From contig NZ_CP011371.1 in NCBI RefSeq assembly GCF_001017435.1, forward strand, positions 1,674,001 to 1,738,000: DNA of 64,000 nucleotides, written 5' to 3'. The position numbers were made by a program, and so were the translations under genes. The stretch comes from Caldimonas brevitalea (GTDB lineage Bacteria; Pseudomonadota; Gammaproteobacteria; Burkholderiales; Burkholderiaceae_C). The notes beneath the pieces were generated by a model. That model searched no databases, was not told the origin of the DNA, and saw only the letters and a program-made list of their open reading frames with translations. Shown here one piece after another: positions 63,620-64,000 of this stretch (positions are counted from its first letter, which is position 1; each line of letters starts with the position of its first letter).

Positions 63620-64000
63620 AGGAGCGGCGGCTGTACCGGTCAGGTTTCCGCATCGCGACCGCTGATCGCCGGGGTGGTCAAGAGGAAAGTGGGTACGCGC
63701 TTTTCGTCGCCGGTCGCGCTCGAACAGCTGAGATCGACGGTGCGGGCGAACGGGGGTTGCTGCGCTCTCACCGCGGGATGGACGCAGCGCCTTTGCGGCG
63801 CTGCGTACGGTGTCAGGTGCCAGCCCGTAGCAGACCACACTCGCCAGGCGACCATGTGCCCCATGCGTCGACGCCGGCAGTGATGTGTGGCCTGGGTCCA
63901 GGCGGGCGGCGGGAGCTTACCGTGAAACGATGTCGGAACGCGTAACCTAGATGTGAGCGTCGCTGCTGCGGTACAGCAGCCCCGTCACAGCGTGAAAAAG
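63620..64000. other. Terminal stretch without a recognised gene
   Basis: 381 bases with no convincing coding region. Two hairpins are visible: ACGCAGCGCC/GGCGCTGCGT at 63782-63806 (10-bp stem, loop TTTGC), and GCTGCTG/CAGCAGC at 63962-63980. Small open frames here have atypical composition and no ribosome sites. Confidence 0.5.

Noticed and set aside
63620..64000. tRNA or small RNA gene at the window end
   Set aside because: The two hairpins do not form a cloverleaf and no tRNA T-loop or anticodon pattern is seen.

Overview
The window is a GC-rich chromosome segment with dense genes, short gaps and many ATGA stop/start overlaps. The gene content points to a betaproteobacterium of the order Burkholderiales: Entner-Doudoroff enzymes with a TRAP-type gluconate cluster, polyhydroxyalkanoate (PHA) proteins, a NrtR-controlled NAD salvage operon and a ybhP-clsB-ybhN operon. 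The Rubrivivax/Leptothrix/Caldimonas branch is plausible, but that is inference from gene content, not a phylogenetic result. No rRNA, tRNA, CRISPR array, integrase or transposase was seen.

Layout. 1-13.9 kb is mostly carbohydrate metabolism: the 3' part of edd, then eda, a thioesterase-gloA pair divergent from a MarR regulator, a LysE-type exporter, a serine hydrolase, a lone molybdopterin oxidoreductase, and a gluconate block (TRAP substrate-binding protein and two permeases, gntK, and a divergent LacI-family regulator with two matching operator-like palindromes). 14-18.5 kb holds an acyltransferase, a phasin-like pair and a carboxylesterase. 18.7-23.5 kb is an iron-type operon (imelysin, di-haem oxidoreductase, second imelysin, DUF1513) behind a Fur-box-like site. 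23.7-29.2 kb has an HpaR-like regulator, pirin, azoR with a divergent LysR gene, and an ArsR/P450/monooxygenase group.

29.4-32.8 kb is the most interesting part. A trypsin-like protease fused to a DNA/RNA non-specific (NUC1, beta-beta-alpha-Me) endonuclease overlaps, through an ATGA junction, a KwaA-like membrane protein. That gene overlaps a KwaB-like DUF4868 protein in the same way. The last two genes look like the Kiwa anti-phage system. The protease-nuclease locked to their front would be an added module that I do not know from described Kiwa loci. A small gene and a strong intrinsic terminator follow.

33-44.5 kb contains a large multi-PAS hybrid histidine kinase, a DUF502 membrane protein, a LysR regulator, a PHB depolymerase-extensin pair, and a phospholipid operon (EEP phosphatase/nuclease, clsB, ybhN-like). 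The phospholipid operon carries a short repeat element encoding a 32-codon mini-ORF that joins two cistrons. A second copy of the repeat lies at about 57.8 kb. 45-50 kb has a lipase-like hydrolase, an erythromycin-esterase-like protein, a Cys-rich copper-binding-type protein, a stand-alone receiver and several secreted proteins. 50.9-57.8 kb is signalling: a Cache protein, a chemoreceptor ending in a WETF tail, a FIST sensor, a PAS-GGDEF-EAL protein and an AI-2E-type permease. 57.9-63.6 kb is a complete pyridine-nucleotide salvage operon (pncA-like, pncB, nadE, bifunctional NMN adenylyltransferase/Nudix) divergent from nrtR, with palindromes between them.
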